A stretch of DNA of 35,687 nt from Burkholderiales bacterium (lineage in GTDB: Bacteria > Pseudomonadota > Gammaproteobacteria > Burkholderiales > Casimicrobiaceae): assembly GCA_025981645.1 (NCBI GenBank), contig JAICXH010000018.1, forward strand, positions 1 through 35,687. Direction: 5' to 3'. Under the pieces are notes generated by a model that saw nothing but the letters and a program-made list of their open reading frames with translations, was not told the origin of the DNA and made no database searches. Both the position numbers and the translations under genes were made by a program. Below are positions 10,438-20,190 of this stretch, one piece after another. Position 1 is the stretch's first letter, and every line of letters starts with the position of its first letter.

Positions 10438-11039
10438 GGCCGCGCTCCCTTGGCCGGCGGATGCGCAGGCGGCGCCGCCGGCTGGGCGTGCTTCATGTGG
10501 AAATTGAGCGTGAACTGGTTCGTGTGGATCGCCTCGTCCTTGCGCGCGCCGGGAACCGTCACGAGCTTGATCTCGACGAGCTCGGGCTTCTCGAGCCATG
10601 GCGAGCCGTCGATGTTGCGCATCAGTGTCGACACGCGCGCATTCGACTGCGCGTAGCCGACGATCGTCACCTTGTCGCCGACCTGCTTCACCGAGCGCAG
10701 GTAGGTGCCTTCGGGAAGTTGCCGCACGAGCTGATCGAGCAGGTGCACCGCCTCGTTGCGGTTCGCCTGTAGCGTCTCGACGACCTGCTTTCTCGCCAGC
10801 ACCTGAGCGATCTGGTCCTTCAGCTTGTCGATCTCGCTGATCTGGCGGTCGAGCTCCGCGATGTGCGTCTTCAGCAGGTTGTTGCGCGCGAGCTGATCGT
10901 CGATCCGCGCGGAGAGCACGAGGTGGACGAGGCCGGCGATCACGATACCGGTGATCGCGGTGAGGATCGCCAGCGTTGCGAACTGCCGCTCGCGGGCCTG
11001 GCGCGCGAGCTCGCGGTGGGGCAGCAGGTTGATGCGCAT
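10434..11039 (-). CDS. pilN: Type IV pilus inner membrane protein PilN
   Basis: A 201-residue bitopic protein that binds PilM through its N-terminal INLLPHRE motif (residues 3-10), clearly present here. One membrane helix spans about residues 22-43. It is followed by a coiled coil (about 45-95) and a ferredoxin-like periplasmic domain with GTYLRSVKQVGDKVTIVGYAQ. The C-terminus is a Pro/Ala-rich tail. It begins ten bases after the pilM stop. Confidence 0.97.
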   Translation of the reverse strand: MRINLLPHRELARQARERQFATLAILTAITGIVIAGLVHLVLSARIDDQLARNNLLKTHIAELDRQISEIDKLKDQIAQVLARKQVVETLQANRNEAVHLLDQLVRQLPEGTYLRSVKQVGDKVTIVGYAQSNARVSTLMRNIDGSPWLEKPELVEIKLVTVPGARKDEAIHTNQFTLNFHMKHAQPAAPPAHPPAKGARP

Positions 11040-11049
11040 CGAACGCCCC

Positions 11050-12141
11050 CTATTCGAAGCTGCGCAGCGCGAGCCCGGAGGCGATCATCAGCATCGGAGC
11101 TTCCTGGGCGAGCTGGCGCGGCCGGATGCGCTCGGACACGCGCATCGACGCGAACGGATTGGCAACCAGCGTGGCGACGCCGGCGCGCTTCGCGATGAGG
11201 TCGTCGAGGCCCGGAAGCAGCGCGCACCCGCCGGCGAGGATGATCTGGTCGACCTGATTGTAGGAAGTCGACGTGAAGAAGAACTGCAGTGCGCGCGTCA
11301 CTTCGAGTGCCAGCGATTCCATGAACGGTTGCTGCACGTCGCGGTCGTAGTTCTCCGGCAGCCCCTGGTTCCGGCGCGCCGATTCGGCCTCGTCGGCCGA
11401 CAGGTTGAAGGCGCGCTGGATGTCCTGCGTGAGCTGGTTGCCACCGAATGCCTGGTCGCGCGAAAACAGGATCTCGTCGTTACGCAGGACGTAGAAATGG
11501 GTGACGTGCGCGCCGATGTCGACCAGGGCGACATTCTGGTCGCGACCGTTGGCCGGCAGCGACGGAGTGATCAGCTTGTAGGCCTGCTGGGTCGCATAGG
11601 ACTCGACGTCCATGACGCGGACCTTGAGCCCGGCAAGCTCGGCAGCGGCGACCCGATCCTCGACCTTCTCCTTGCGCGACGCGGCGATCAGCACCTCGAC
11701 CTCGTCCGGATTGTTCGGCGCCGGCCCCAACTCCTGGAAATCGAGATTAACCTCGTCGAGCGCGAACGGGATATATTGATTGGCCTCGGCCTCGACGGTG
11801 AGCTCGAGGTCTTCCTCGCGCTGGCCGGCGGCGACGATGATCTTCTTCGTGATGACCATCGCGGCGGGCAGGGCCAGGGCGACGTTGCGGTTGCGGCTGC
11901 CGAAGCGCTTCCAGGCCCGCTTCAGCGCGTCGCCGGCGAGCTCGACGTTGACCACATTGCCGTCAGTGACAACGTCGCGTGGAATGGGCTCGATCACGTA
12001 GCGCTCGAGCCGGTAGAGGCCCTTGCCCGCGTCGGCGAGCTCGACCATCTTGATCGAAGTCGAGGCAATATCGACACCCAGGAGCGCCGGCGACCTGGAT
12101 TTGAACATGTCGAACGCAGACGAGAATTGGTCGGCAAGCAT
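11050..12141 (-). CDS. pilM: Type IV pilus actin-like ATPase PilM
   Basis: Cytoplasmic actin-like protein that forms a ring under the inner membrane and binds the PilN N-terminus. The 363-residue length is normal. The phosphate-1 motif LLGVDIASTSIKMVEL is at about 20-35, the phosphate-2 motif is in VALVDIGAHVTHFYVL, and the adenosine motif is ILAGGCALLPGLDDL. FELY-type conserved strings such as EAEANQYIPFALDEV are intact. It is the first gene of the pilMNOPQ-aroKB unit and diverges from the PBP1A gene, the usual arrangement in proteobacteria. Confidence 0.98.
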   Translation of the reverse strand: MLADQFSSAFDMFKSRSPALLGVDIASTSIKMVELADAGKGLYRLERYVIEPIPRDVVTDGNVVNVELAGDALKRAWKRFGSRNRNVALALPAAMVITKKIIVAAGQREEDLELTVEAEANQYIPFALDEVNLDFQELGPAPNNPDEVEVLIAASRKEKVEDRVAAAELAGLKVRVMDVESYATQQAYKLITPSLPANGRDQNVALVDIGAHVTHFYVLRNDEILFSRDQAFGGNQLTQDIQRAFNLSADEAESARRNQGLPENYDRDVQQPFMESLALEVTRALQFFFTSTSYNQVDQIILAGGCALLPGLDDLIAKRAGVATLVANPFASMRVSERIRPRQLAQEAPMLMIASGLALRSFE

Positions 12142-12293
12142 GGCGTCTAGGGGGCCCGTTGCTGATAATCTACATTAAACTCTGGCAGCAAGTGTAACTA
12201 TTGTCAAATTGTTTTGTTTTCGGCCAGCGAGTGTTGCATGCATGCCTATCATCGGGCGGGTAATCCGGCCCCAAACGTAAGTTTTATTCCCCT
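12142..12293. promoter_or_regulatory. Divergent promoter region between pilM and the PBP1A gene
   Basis: A 152-base AT-rich island in otherwise very GC-rich DNA. On the leftward strand there is a consensus TTGACA at 12207-12202. The nearest good -10-like box (TTTAAT, near 12179-12174) is 22 bases on, so the pairing is not standard; a TAGATTAT lies further on at 12172-12165. On the rightward strand TATCAT at about 12246-12251 is a possible -10 but lacks a clear -35. TTGCATGCATGCC nearby contains a short palindrome. The promoters are plausible but not settled. Confidence 0.4.
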
Positions 12294-14696
12294 GTGCTAA
12301 AACGCTGGCTCGTCTACACGGCATCGGTCGTCGTCGGCCTGGGAGTGGTCGGCGTCCTGCTCGGCGGCTTCGTCGTGGCGCTGCTCTGGCCCACCCTTCC
12401 GTCCCTCGGGGCGCTTGCCGATTACCAGCCCAAGATCCCGCTGCGCGTCGTCTCGGCCGACGGCGACCTGCTCGGCGAATTCGGCGAGGAGCGGCGCTCG
12501 ATCGTGCACATCGCCGAGGTCCCGGATGTCATGAAACACGCCATTTTGGCCGCCGAGGACGAGCGCTTCTATCAACACGGGGGAGTCGACTATTTGAGCG
12601 TCCTCCGCGCGGCGCTGTCGAACGTCAGCGCCGGCGCCACGCAGCAGGGGGCGGGCACGATCACGATGCAGGTGGCGCGCAATTTCTTCCTCACCCGCGA
12701 GAAGACGATGTCGCGGAAGCTCCGCGAGGCGCTGCTCGCCTACAAGATCGAAGCCAACTTCACCAAGGACCAAATCCTCGAGCTCTACATCAACCAGATC
12801 TACCTCGGCCAGCGCGCGTACGGATTTGCCGCCGCGGCGCAGACCTACTTCGGCATCCCGCTGGCGCAGATCACCCTGCCGGAAGCAGCGATGCTCGCGG
12901 GTCTGCCCAAGGCGCCCTCGGCGTACAACCCGATCAGCAATCCGCGCCGGGCCAAGGCTCGCCAGCAATATGTGCTTCGCCGGATGCATGATCTGCACTA
13001 CATCAGTGACGACCAATGGCGGCAAGCACAAAACGCGCCATTACCGACCCGACAAGCCACGCAGAATGCGCGTGCGGAATACCCGGTCCACGCCGAATAC
13101 GTCGCCGAGATGGCTCGTCAGGTTGTCTACGACGCCTACGGCGATCAGGCGTACACGCGCGGCATCACCGTCGTCACGACGATCCGCCGGGCCGACCAGG
13201 ACGCGGCGTGGGCGGCCGTGCGCCGCGGCGTCATGGACTACGACGAGCGGCACGGATATCGCGGACCCGACGCCTACGTCAGCCTGCCGTCGGATCCTGA
13301 CGAACAGGAGCAGGCGCTCGACCGTGTGTTCGACGACCACCCCGACAGCGACGACATCCTAACCGCCGTCGTGCGCAGCGCGACGCCGCAGGACGTCCGC
13401 GTGACGCTGTCGACCGGCGACGACGTCGACATCACCGGCGCGGGGCTCAAGTTTGCCCAGCGGGCGCTGTCGGCGCGCACGCCGGCGAACCAGCAGATCC
13501 GCGCGGGCGCGGTGATCCACGTGATCGGCGACGACAAGGGCAGCTACGCGATCACGCAGATTCCGCAGGCCGAAGCCGCGTTCATCTCGTTGCGGCCCGC
13601 CGACGGGGCGATTCTCGCGCTGGTCGGCGGCTTCGACTTCGACCGCAGCAAGTTCAACCACGTGACGCAGGCCTACCGCCAACCCGGGTCGGCATTCAAG
13701 CCGTTCATCTATTCGGCGGCGCTCGAGAAGGGGTTCACGCCGGCGACGATCATCAACGACGCACCGTTCTTCGTGCCCGCCGACAAGGCGGGTGGCGAAG
13801 CGTGGGAACCGAAGAACTACGACGGCAAGTACGAAGGGCCGATGCGCCTCAGGGTCGCGCTCGCCAAGTCGAAGAATCTGGTGACGATCCGCATCCTGCA
13901 GGCGATCGGTCCGCAGTACGCGCAGGACTACATCGCGCGCTTCGGGTTCGACCCGAAGCTGCACCCGGCGTATCTGACGATGGGTCTCGGCGCCGGATCG
14001 GCAACGCCGCTGCAGATGGCGACCGCCTACTCGGTGTTCGCCAACGGGGGCTATCGGATCACGCCGTACCTGATCTCGAAGATCGTCGACGAACGCGGCG
14101 ACGTGCTGTCACAGCCGACGCCAGTGGTCGCAGCGAAGGACGCGAAGCTCGCGATCGATCCGCGCAATGCGTTCATCATGACCTCGCTCCTGCACGACGT
14201 AATCGCGTACGGGACCGGCGTGCGGGCAAAGGTTCTCGGCCGCGACGATCTCGCCGGCAAGACCGGAACGACGAACGACAACGTCGATGCGTGGTTCTGC
14301 GGGTACGACGCCGCCAAGGTCGGCATCGCGTGGATCGGCTTCGACCAGCCGAAGACCCTCGGCACGAACGAGACGGGGAGCCACGCCGCGCTGCCGATCT
14401 GGATCGCCTACATGCGCAGTGCGCTGAAAGGTGTTCCGCAGATACAGCCGGCACCTCCGGCGGGAGTGGTCTCGGTGCACATCAATCCCGATACCGGGCT
14501 ACTCGACGACTCGAGCGCGATGACCGACTGGTTCATGGCCGAGTTCACGCCGCGGCCGGCGCAGGATGCACTCGCCCCGGCCGCAGTTCCGGCTGGCCCC
14601 GGCGGCAGCGCAGTTCCCGGGAGCCCGGCCTCGCCCCGCGCCCACACTCCGGCTTCCGGTCCGGCGACGCGAGACGTGCGCAACCAGCTCTTCTGA
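12294..14696 (+). CDS. mrcA: Penicillin-binding protein 1A (bifunctional transglycosylase/transpeptidase)
   Basis: Polymerises and cross-links peptidoglycan. It has 800 residues, with a GTG start and an N-terminal membrane anchor (about 8-32). The GT51 domain shows the catalytic EDERFYQH (E88), GAGTITMQVARN (119-130) and a conserved NQIYLGQRAYG. A PBP1A-type inserted (OB-like) domain spans roughly 310-430. The transpeptidase motifs are all present: SAFK (S466, K469), SKN (526-528) and KTGT (656-659). The tail after about 740 is Pro/Ala-rich. The stop overlaps the next gene by one base. The symbol ponA is also used. Confidence 0.98.
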   Translation: MLKRWLVYTASVVVGLGVVGVLLGGFVVALLWPTLPSLGALADYQPKIPLRVVSADGDLLGEFGEERRSIVHIAEVPDVMKHAILAAEDERFYQHGGVDYLSVLRAALSNVSAGATQQGAGTITMQVARNFFLTREKTMSRKLREALLAYKIEANFTKDQILELYINQIYLGQRAYGFAAAAQTYFGIPLAQITLPEAAMLAGLPKAPSAYNPISNPRRAKARQQYVLRRMHDLHYISDDQWRQAQNAPLPTRQATQNARAEYPVHAEYVAEMARQVVYDAYGDQAYTRGITVVTTIRRADQDAAWAAVRRGVMDYDERHGYRGPDAYVSLPSDPDEQEQALDRVFDDHPDSDDILTAVVRSATPQDVRVTLSTGDDVDITGAGLKFAQRALSARTPANQQIRAGAVIHVIGDDKGSYAITQIPQAEAAFISLRPADGAILALVGGFDFDRSKFNHVTQAYRQPGSAFKPFIYSAALEKGFTPATIINDAPFFVPADKAGGEAWEPKNYDGKYEGPMRLRVALAKSKNLVTIRILQAIGPQYAQDYIARFGFDPKLHPAYLTMGLGAGSATPLQMATAYSVFANGGYRITPYLISKIVDERGDVLSQPTPVVAAKDAKLAIDPRNAFIMTSLLHDVIAYGTGVRAKVLGRDDLAGKTGTTNDNVDAWFCGYDAAKVGIAWIGFDQPKTLGTNETGSHAALPIWIAYMRSALKGVPQIQPAPPAGVVSVHINPDTGLLDDSSAMTDWFMAEFTPRPAQDALAPAAVPAGPGGSAVPGSPASPRAHTPASGPATRDVRNQLF

Positions 14697-15280
14697 TGGG
14701 AAGGCGAGGGGGCGGGCGCGAGGAGGCGCGCGACCGGGCGCAAATCGCCGCGGTGGCGGCGCGTCTGATCCTCGAGCATGGCATCTCCGACTGGTCGCTC
14801 GCCAAGCGCAAGGCTTCGCATCAGCTGATGCTCGACGCGCGGGCGGCGCTCCCTGGCGACGACGAGGTCGAGGAAGCGCTCGCCGCCCACCAGTCGCTGT
14901 TCGGCGGCGCCGATCAGGCCGAGTCGCTCGCGCGAATGCGCGGTGAGGCACTCCGCTGGATGCGCGAGCTTGCCGCGTGGTCGCCGCGGCTCACCGGAGG
15001 CGTCGCCGCCGGCTGGGCCGGCGATCACAACGAGATACGCATCGAGCTCGTCGTCGACGACGCGAAGACGGTCGAGCTCGCGCTCGTCAACCGCGGGGTC
15101 GCCTACCGCGGAGCTGCGCCGGCCTCGAACGGCAGCACCGAGCTCAGCATCGACGGCTCGGCTGGGCGCGTGCGGCTCGTGCTGCTGACGCCGGCGGCCG
15201 CGCGGCAGCGGCCCCGTGCGCGCGGGCGCCCGCGGCCAAGCCTCGACGCGGAAGCGGTGGAAGCGCTGCTCCCGCCGTAG
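14696..15280 (+). CDS. Conserved betaproteobacterial protein, nucleotidyltransferase-like with altered active site
   Basis: A 194-residue cytoplasmic protein coupled to the PBP1A gene (TGATG). The N-terminal helical part (AARLILEHGISDWSLAKRKA, about 21-40) and the later LTGGVAAGWAGDHNEIRIEL (99-118) match, as I recall it, a family common in betaproteobacteria and sometimes misnamed UDP-N-acetylmuramate-alanine ligase. In those relatives the second segment reads like a nucleotidyltransferase motif (G-x-AG-x-x-SDIDLQL). Here the acidic pair is replaced by E113 and R115 (NEIRIEL), so the catalytic metal site seems lost. The C-terminus is rich in Arg and Pro and shorter than I would expect. The function is unknown; ordinary codon bias and coupling support it as a real gene. 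Confidence 0.8.
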   Translation: MGRRGGGREEARDRAQIAAVAARLILEHGISDWSLAKRKASHQLMLDARAALPGDDEVEEALAAHQSLFGGADQAESLARMRGEALRWMRELAAWSPRLTGGVAAGWAGDHNEIRIELVVDDAKTVELALVNRGVAYRGAAPASNGSTELSIDGSAGRVRLVLLTPAAARQRPRARGRPRPSLDAEAVEALLPP

Positions 15281-15353
15281 TGGCTGCGGCGCCGCTGAGC
15301 AAGCTCGGCAGACCGCGCCAGACCTCATTTCGCAGATGCGCCGCACCGGGTCG

Positions 15354-15518
15354 AGCGGTGGGCATGCTACGCCGCGCTCTACACCGACCGCGGAGGCACG
15401 GAGTGGGGCACCGTGACCCGCGAGTTCGGCGGCGGAACGCAGCCGGGGTAGAGCGCGTCATGGTGCCCCACTCCGTGCCTCCGCGGTCGAACTCGCGCGC
15501 CGCAGCATGCCCACCGCT
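15354..15518. repeat. Compound inverted repeat between convergent genes
   Basis: A 28-base perfect inverted repeat (15385-15412 with 15462-15489) lies inside a second one of 15 bases (15354-15368 with 15504-15518; AGCGGTGGGCATGCT). The two arm sets together make arms of about 60 bases around a 49-base centre. Smaller paired blocks also exist: GCGCTCTAC at 15374-15382 with GTAGAGCGC at 15448-15456, and CGCGAGTTCG at 15419-15428 with its complement in the right arm. The element fills the gap between the convergent nucleotidyltransferase-like gene and hemB. It may work as a two-way terminator or be a small mobile or palindromic repeat. The rest of the 15281-15572 gap shows no gene. Confidence 0.85.
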
Positions 15519-15572
15519 ACCTGGCGCGACGCACCCCTGGAATCGGGGCCCTGGCGATCTTGCGAGGCTTCC

Positions 15573-16760
<1,188 letters not shown>

Positions 16761-16764
16761 GCGG

Positions 16765-17364
16765 TCACGCCGCCCATTGTGCGAGCACCGCGTCCGCCGC
16801 TTCCAGACCGAACGCGCGAAGCGCCGAAAAGGCGACGACCGCGATTCGCCCGGCGTGCGCCGGATGTTCGCGGAGCACCGCGTCCCGGATCGTCGCGGCT
16901 GCCATGCGCTGCATCCGGTCGGCGAGCTTGTCCGCCTTCGTCGCGAGGATCAGCACGGGTCTTCCTGCGGGCAGATACAGGTCGAGCAGCCGCCGGTCGA
17001 GATCCGACAATCCCCGCCGCACGTCGACCACCAGCACGAGACCGACGAGCTGAGTGCGAGCACTTACATACGACCACAACAGGTCCTGCCAGCTTCGCTT
17101 CACCGACTCGGGGACGGCCGCATAGCCGTATCCGGGCAGATCGGCCACCCGCGAGCCGTCACGCAGTCGGAAGAAGTTGATCTCGCGCGTTCGGCCCGGC
17201 GACCGGCTCGCGCGGGCGAGGCCGCGTCGGCGAGCGAGCGCGTTGATTGCGCTCGACTTGCCCGCGTTCGAGCGTCCGGCGAAAGCGATCTCGCGCTCGC
17301 CCGACCCGGGAAATTGTTCCGCGGCCGCGGCGCCGGTTTCGAATACGGCGCCGACCAGCGGCAT
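16765..17364 (-). CDS. engB: Ribosome biogenesis GTP-binding protein YihA/EngB
   Basis: TRAFAC-class GTPase needed for assembly of the large ribosomal subunit. From the ATG at 17364 it has 199 residues, the family's usual size. Motifs: G1 GRSNAGKSS (30-38), G2 at T59, G3 DLPGYG (75-80) and G4 TKAD (142-145). The start MPLVGAVFETG matches the family's N-terminus; an upstream in-frame start near 17469 would add 35 residues without homologous character. It is divergent from the cytochrome c4 gene, upstream of hemB on the same strand. Confidence 0.96.
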   Translation of the reverse strand: MPLVGAVFETGAAAAEQFPGSGEREIAFAGRSNAGKSSAINALARRRGLARASRSPGRTREINFFRLRDGSRVADLPGYGYAAVPESVKRSWQDLLWSYVSARTQLVGLVLVVDVRRGLSDLDRRLLDLYLPAGRPVLILATKADKLADRMQRMAAATIRDAVLREHPAHAGRIAVVAFSALRAFGLEAADAVLAQWAA

Positions 17365-17529
17365 CGACGCCCCGGTTTGCGCGTCCGGAGCAACCCGGCC
17401 CTTCGCCGCGACGGCCCGATTCGCTAGAATAGATGGTTTAGTCGTCGATACCGACGGCTTCGCCCGCATGAGCTTCACCACGGATTGCGGGCGGCTTTGC
17501 AAAACGAATCGAAGAATGGAGCTTTCCCC

Positions 17530-18180
17530 ATGACCCGCAACCGGCTCTGTGCCGCCATTGCGGTGGCCCTGCTGTACGCCGCCGCTGCATCCGCCCAGGA
17601 GGCTGCACCTGCCGCCGCGCCTGATCTCAAGAAGGCGCAGCAGACCGCGACGACTGTCTGCGCAGCGTGCCACGGAGCCGACGGCAATAGTTCGGTGCCC
17701 GCCAATCCGAACCTCGCCGCCCAAGGGGCCGACTATATCACCCTGCAACTCGAGCACTTCAAGGCGGGCCTGCGCGAGAACGCCATCATGCAGGCGATGG
17801 CGGCACCGCTGTCTGGCGCCGACATGACCTCGCTCGGCGTCTACTTCTCCAAGCAGACGCTGAAGGGCGCCGCCGCGACGAACATCGATCTCGTCAAGGC
17901 CGGCCAACACCTGTGGCGCGGGGGCAATCAGGAGACCGGTGTGCCCGCGTGCGCCGCGTGCCACTCGCCCGACGGCGCCGGGGTCCCGAAGAATTACCCG
18001 CGCCTCGGCGGACAGCACGCCGCCTACGTGCTCACCCAGCTCAAGGCGTTCAAGGCCGGCACCCGCGGCAACGACAAGGCCGGCAAGGACGTCAACGGTC
18101 ACGTGATGTTCACGATCGCGTCGAGGATGACCGACGCGGAGATGCAGGCCGTCGCGCAGTACGCGGCCGGCCTGCGCTGA
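17530..18180 (+). CDS. Di-haem cytochrome c4
   Basis: Periplasmic or membrane-associated electron carrier to terminal oxidases. The 216-residue precursor has a signal peptide ending at ASA (residues 20-22) and two c-type haem motifs, CAACH at 44-48 and CAACH at 141-145, in two similar halves. Likely axial methionines are M87 (IMQAMAAPL) and M193 (VMFTIASRM), at equal distances in the two halves. The ATG at 17530 is chosen because GGAG lies about ten bases upstream and the signal peptide starts here. TAGAAT in the upstream gap (near 17425) is a possible -10 box. Confidence 0.95.
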   Translation: MTRNRLCAAIAVALLYAAAASAQEAAPAAAPDLKKAQQTATTVCAACHGADGNSSVPANPNLAAQGADYITLQLEHFKAGLRENAIMQAMAAPLSGADMTSLGVYFSKQTLKGAAATNIDLVKAGQHLWRGGNQETGVPACAACHSPDGAGVPKNYPRLGGQHAAYVLTQLKAFKAGTRGNDKAGKDVNGHVMFTIASRMTDAEMQAVAQYAAGLR

Positions 18181-18222
18181 CGCTGCGGCCGAGCGGTAGC
18201 CGCGGGCGCGCACCCGGAGGCG

Positions 18223-20190
18223 TCAGCTCCCTGCCGGCGCGCACATGATCGTCTGATCGGGGCCGTATCCCTCCGCCACCCAGGTCGCCGGATCGGCACG
18301 CATGGCGTCGCGGATCGTGCGGTCGGCCGTGTAGCGGTGATTCGTCGTCACCTGGTTGAAGAAGCGCCACACCGGAACGTCCCCCGCCGGGCAGGCGCCG
18401 GAGACCGGATCGGGAAGCGCGACGTAGAACACTGCACTGCTCTCGTAGGTCCAGCCGGGGAACTTCGCTGGCTGCGCAAGCACCGCTTGGCATTCCGCAG
18501 GGCTCGCGGAATAGAAATGCGAGTCGCCGAACCCCGGCGTCCGATAGAAGCGGCAGACCGGGCTCGCTCCGGGAACCGGCGACGAATAGGCGAGAAAGCG
18601 CAGCCCCGTCCGCTCCCATCCCGGGTGCACGCCGGTGTCGAGATCGTTGATCTCGGGCGGGTTCGTCGTCATGAAGTAATGCTGCAACGTGGCGTTGTAG
18701 AACTCGACCACGACCGATTCGGCTGCGCCGGGGAGTGTTCCCGGAGTCAGGTACTCGCGCGTCAGCGGAAGCATCGTGTCGAGGCGTGAATAATCGTCGG
18801 TACCCTGCGGGTTCTGGCAGGACGCATCGCCCTGGAACAGTCCCCCGCGCACTTCGTAGTAGCCGCCTGCCGGAAACCAGGTGAGCAGCCCCGCCCCGCT
18901 CGATCCCGGCTCGGTCGAACCATCGCTGTATCCGGCGGTGGCGAAGCTCGAGCCGTCGTTGTACTGGGTGTATCCCCGCATCGTGCCCGCGCTCCACTTG
19001 AGGAGATCGCCCTCGGGATGGTGCAGCACCGAAATCGGGGTGAATGCGGGCATCGGCTCGGCGCGCCACGCGGCGAAACGCGCTCCCGATGGAGGGTCCT
19101 CGTTGAGGCGCACGAGCGTCCAGTCGAAGTCCTCGCTCCGCGCGAGCAGCATCGCCCCCGCCGCGAGCTGAACGTAGGGCGGAGTCGACACACTGCCGCA
19201 GGCCGCTGCCCGGAAGAACCAGAACGTGTTGAGCGTCTCGGCGGCATACGCCGAATCGATGCAGTGATTGGCGCTGAAGAAGTACGGCGTGTTGCTCGAG
19301 ATCGCATCGTTGAGGAGCTGGCCGGTGCACAGGTAGCTGTAGCCATCGTCCTGCGTGAAATCCATTTCGGCGACCGCGGCGGCCTCGTCGTTGAGCGCGC
19401 GCGAAGGGGGGCTGACGCAAGCCAGATCGATTTCGCAGCTTCCCGCGGCGCCAATCTGCGTCAGATCCTTGGCGCCGAGCTTGCGGAGTTGCGCGGGGGC
19501 AACGACCTGATGCGACACTCCGACGACACCGAGAACCGTGCCGGTGACGCGCGTGCCGGCTTCGGCACTGACCTCGATCGTCGCGCGGTCGCCGGAAAGC
19601 ACCGGCGTCCAGAATCGGCCGAAACGTTCGGTCGCCGCGGCCACCGCATTGGCCGGTACGGGCCCGAACACCGTGGTACCTTCGCCATCCCCCGCAAAGC
19701 GCAGGATGACACCGGGATGGGTCGCGGCGAGCGTCAGCGCGACGCGAAGCGCAAGCGCGCCAGGGGAAGCGATCACGACGTGCGCCGCGCGCGAGCCATC
19801 GGCGAGCGTCGTCCACGCGAGCGTGTCGAGGGCGATGCCGCGCGAGCCCGCCGGAATGTCCCGCGGGAACGCGATCGCGAGCGCCTTGGGTTGCGCGCGT
19901 CTGGTCGCTCGCACCGCGACAGGCTGGTTTCGCGTGCGCACGAGCGCCAGCTCGGCGGCGGTCGGCTCGGGCAGCTCGATCGTGCGCGCCGGCACCTCCG
20001 TGGAAAGCAGAAGCTGCGCGGGCGCAGCCTTCTTCGCGACCTTCGGATGCAGTGCGGCGGGCGGAACCGACGCAATCACGGCCGCTGCCGCGGCGGCCCG
20101 ATCGACGCCCATCGCGAACACTCCGACCGTCACGAGTACGGCGACCGCGCGACCGGCTGCGCGTCGCCCGCAATCTGCGTGTCGATTCAT
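18223..20190 (-). CDS. Secreted lysyl-endopeptidase-like serine protease with DUF5648 repeats
   Basis: A 655-residue secreted protein. A signal peptide lies at about 12-36, followed by a propeptide-like region to about 245. The trypsin-fold domain (about 250-480) strongly resembles Achromobacter lysyl endopeptidase: SCEIDLAC (251-258), His309 in SANHC, Asp356 in FDWTLVRL, and Ser431 in STEPGSSGAG. Asp465 (TDDYSR) sits where the Lys-specific S1 aspartate of that enzyme lies, whereas the His of the LHGG segment is replaced by Phe. The last 160 residues hold DUF5648-type repeats (EFYNATLQHYFMTT, CRFYRTPGFGDSHFYS, WRFFNQVTTNHRY). The ATG at 20190 overlaps the rfbD stop (ATGA), so it belongs to the surface-sugar operon. 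Specificity for lysine is an inference. Confidence 0.9.
   Translation of the reverse strand: MNRHADCGRRAAGRAVAVLVTVGVFAMGVDRAAAAAAVIASVPPAALHPKVAKKAAPAQLLLSTEVPARTIELPEPTAAELALVRTRNQPVAVRATRRAQPKALAIAFPRDIPAGSRGIALDTLAWTTLADGSRAAHVVIASPGALALRVALTLAATHPGVILRFAGDGEGTTVFGPVPANAVAAATERFGRFWTPVLSGDRATIEVSAEAGTRVTGTVLGVVGVSHQVVAPAQLRKLGAKDLTQIGAAGSCEIDLACVSPPSRALNDEAAAVAEMDFTQDDGYSYLCTGQLLNDAISSNTPYFFSANHCIDSAYAAETLNTFWFFRAAACGSVSTPPYVQLAAGAMLLARSEDFDWTLVRLNEDPPSGARFAAWRAEPMPAFTPISVLHHPEGDLLKWSAGTMRGYTQYNDGSSFATAGYSDGSTEPGSSGAGLLTWFPAGGYYEVRGGLFQGDASCQNPQGTDDYSRLDTMLPLTREYLTPGTLPGAAESVVVEFYNATLQHYFMTTNPPEINDLDTGVHPGWERTGLRFLAYSSPVPGASPVCRFYRTPGFGDSHFYSASPAECQAVLAQPAKFPGWTYESSAVFYVALPDPVSGACPAGDVPVWRFFNQVTTNHRYTADRTIRDAMRADPATWVAEGYGPDQTIMCAPAGS

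Noticed and set aside
13802-14695. N-terminal extension of the nucleotidyltransferase-like gene through PBP1A
   Set aside because: This part is an alternative frame of the PBP1A gene. The conserved protein begins at the ATG overlapping the PBP1A stop.
18181-18222. Short GCGGC / GCCGC inverted pair between cytochrome c4 and the protease
   Set aside because: Only five pairs with a nine-base loop and no T tract; expected by chance in DNA this GC-rich.
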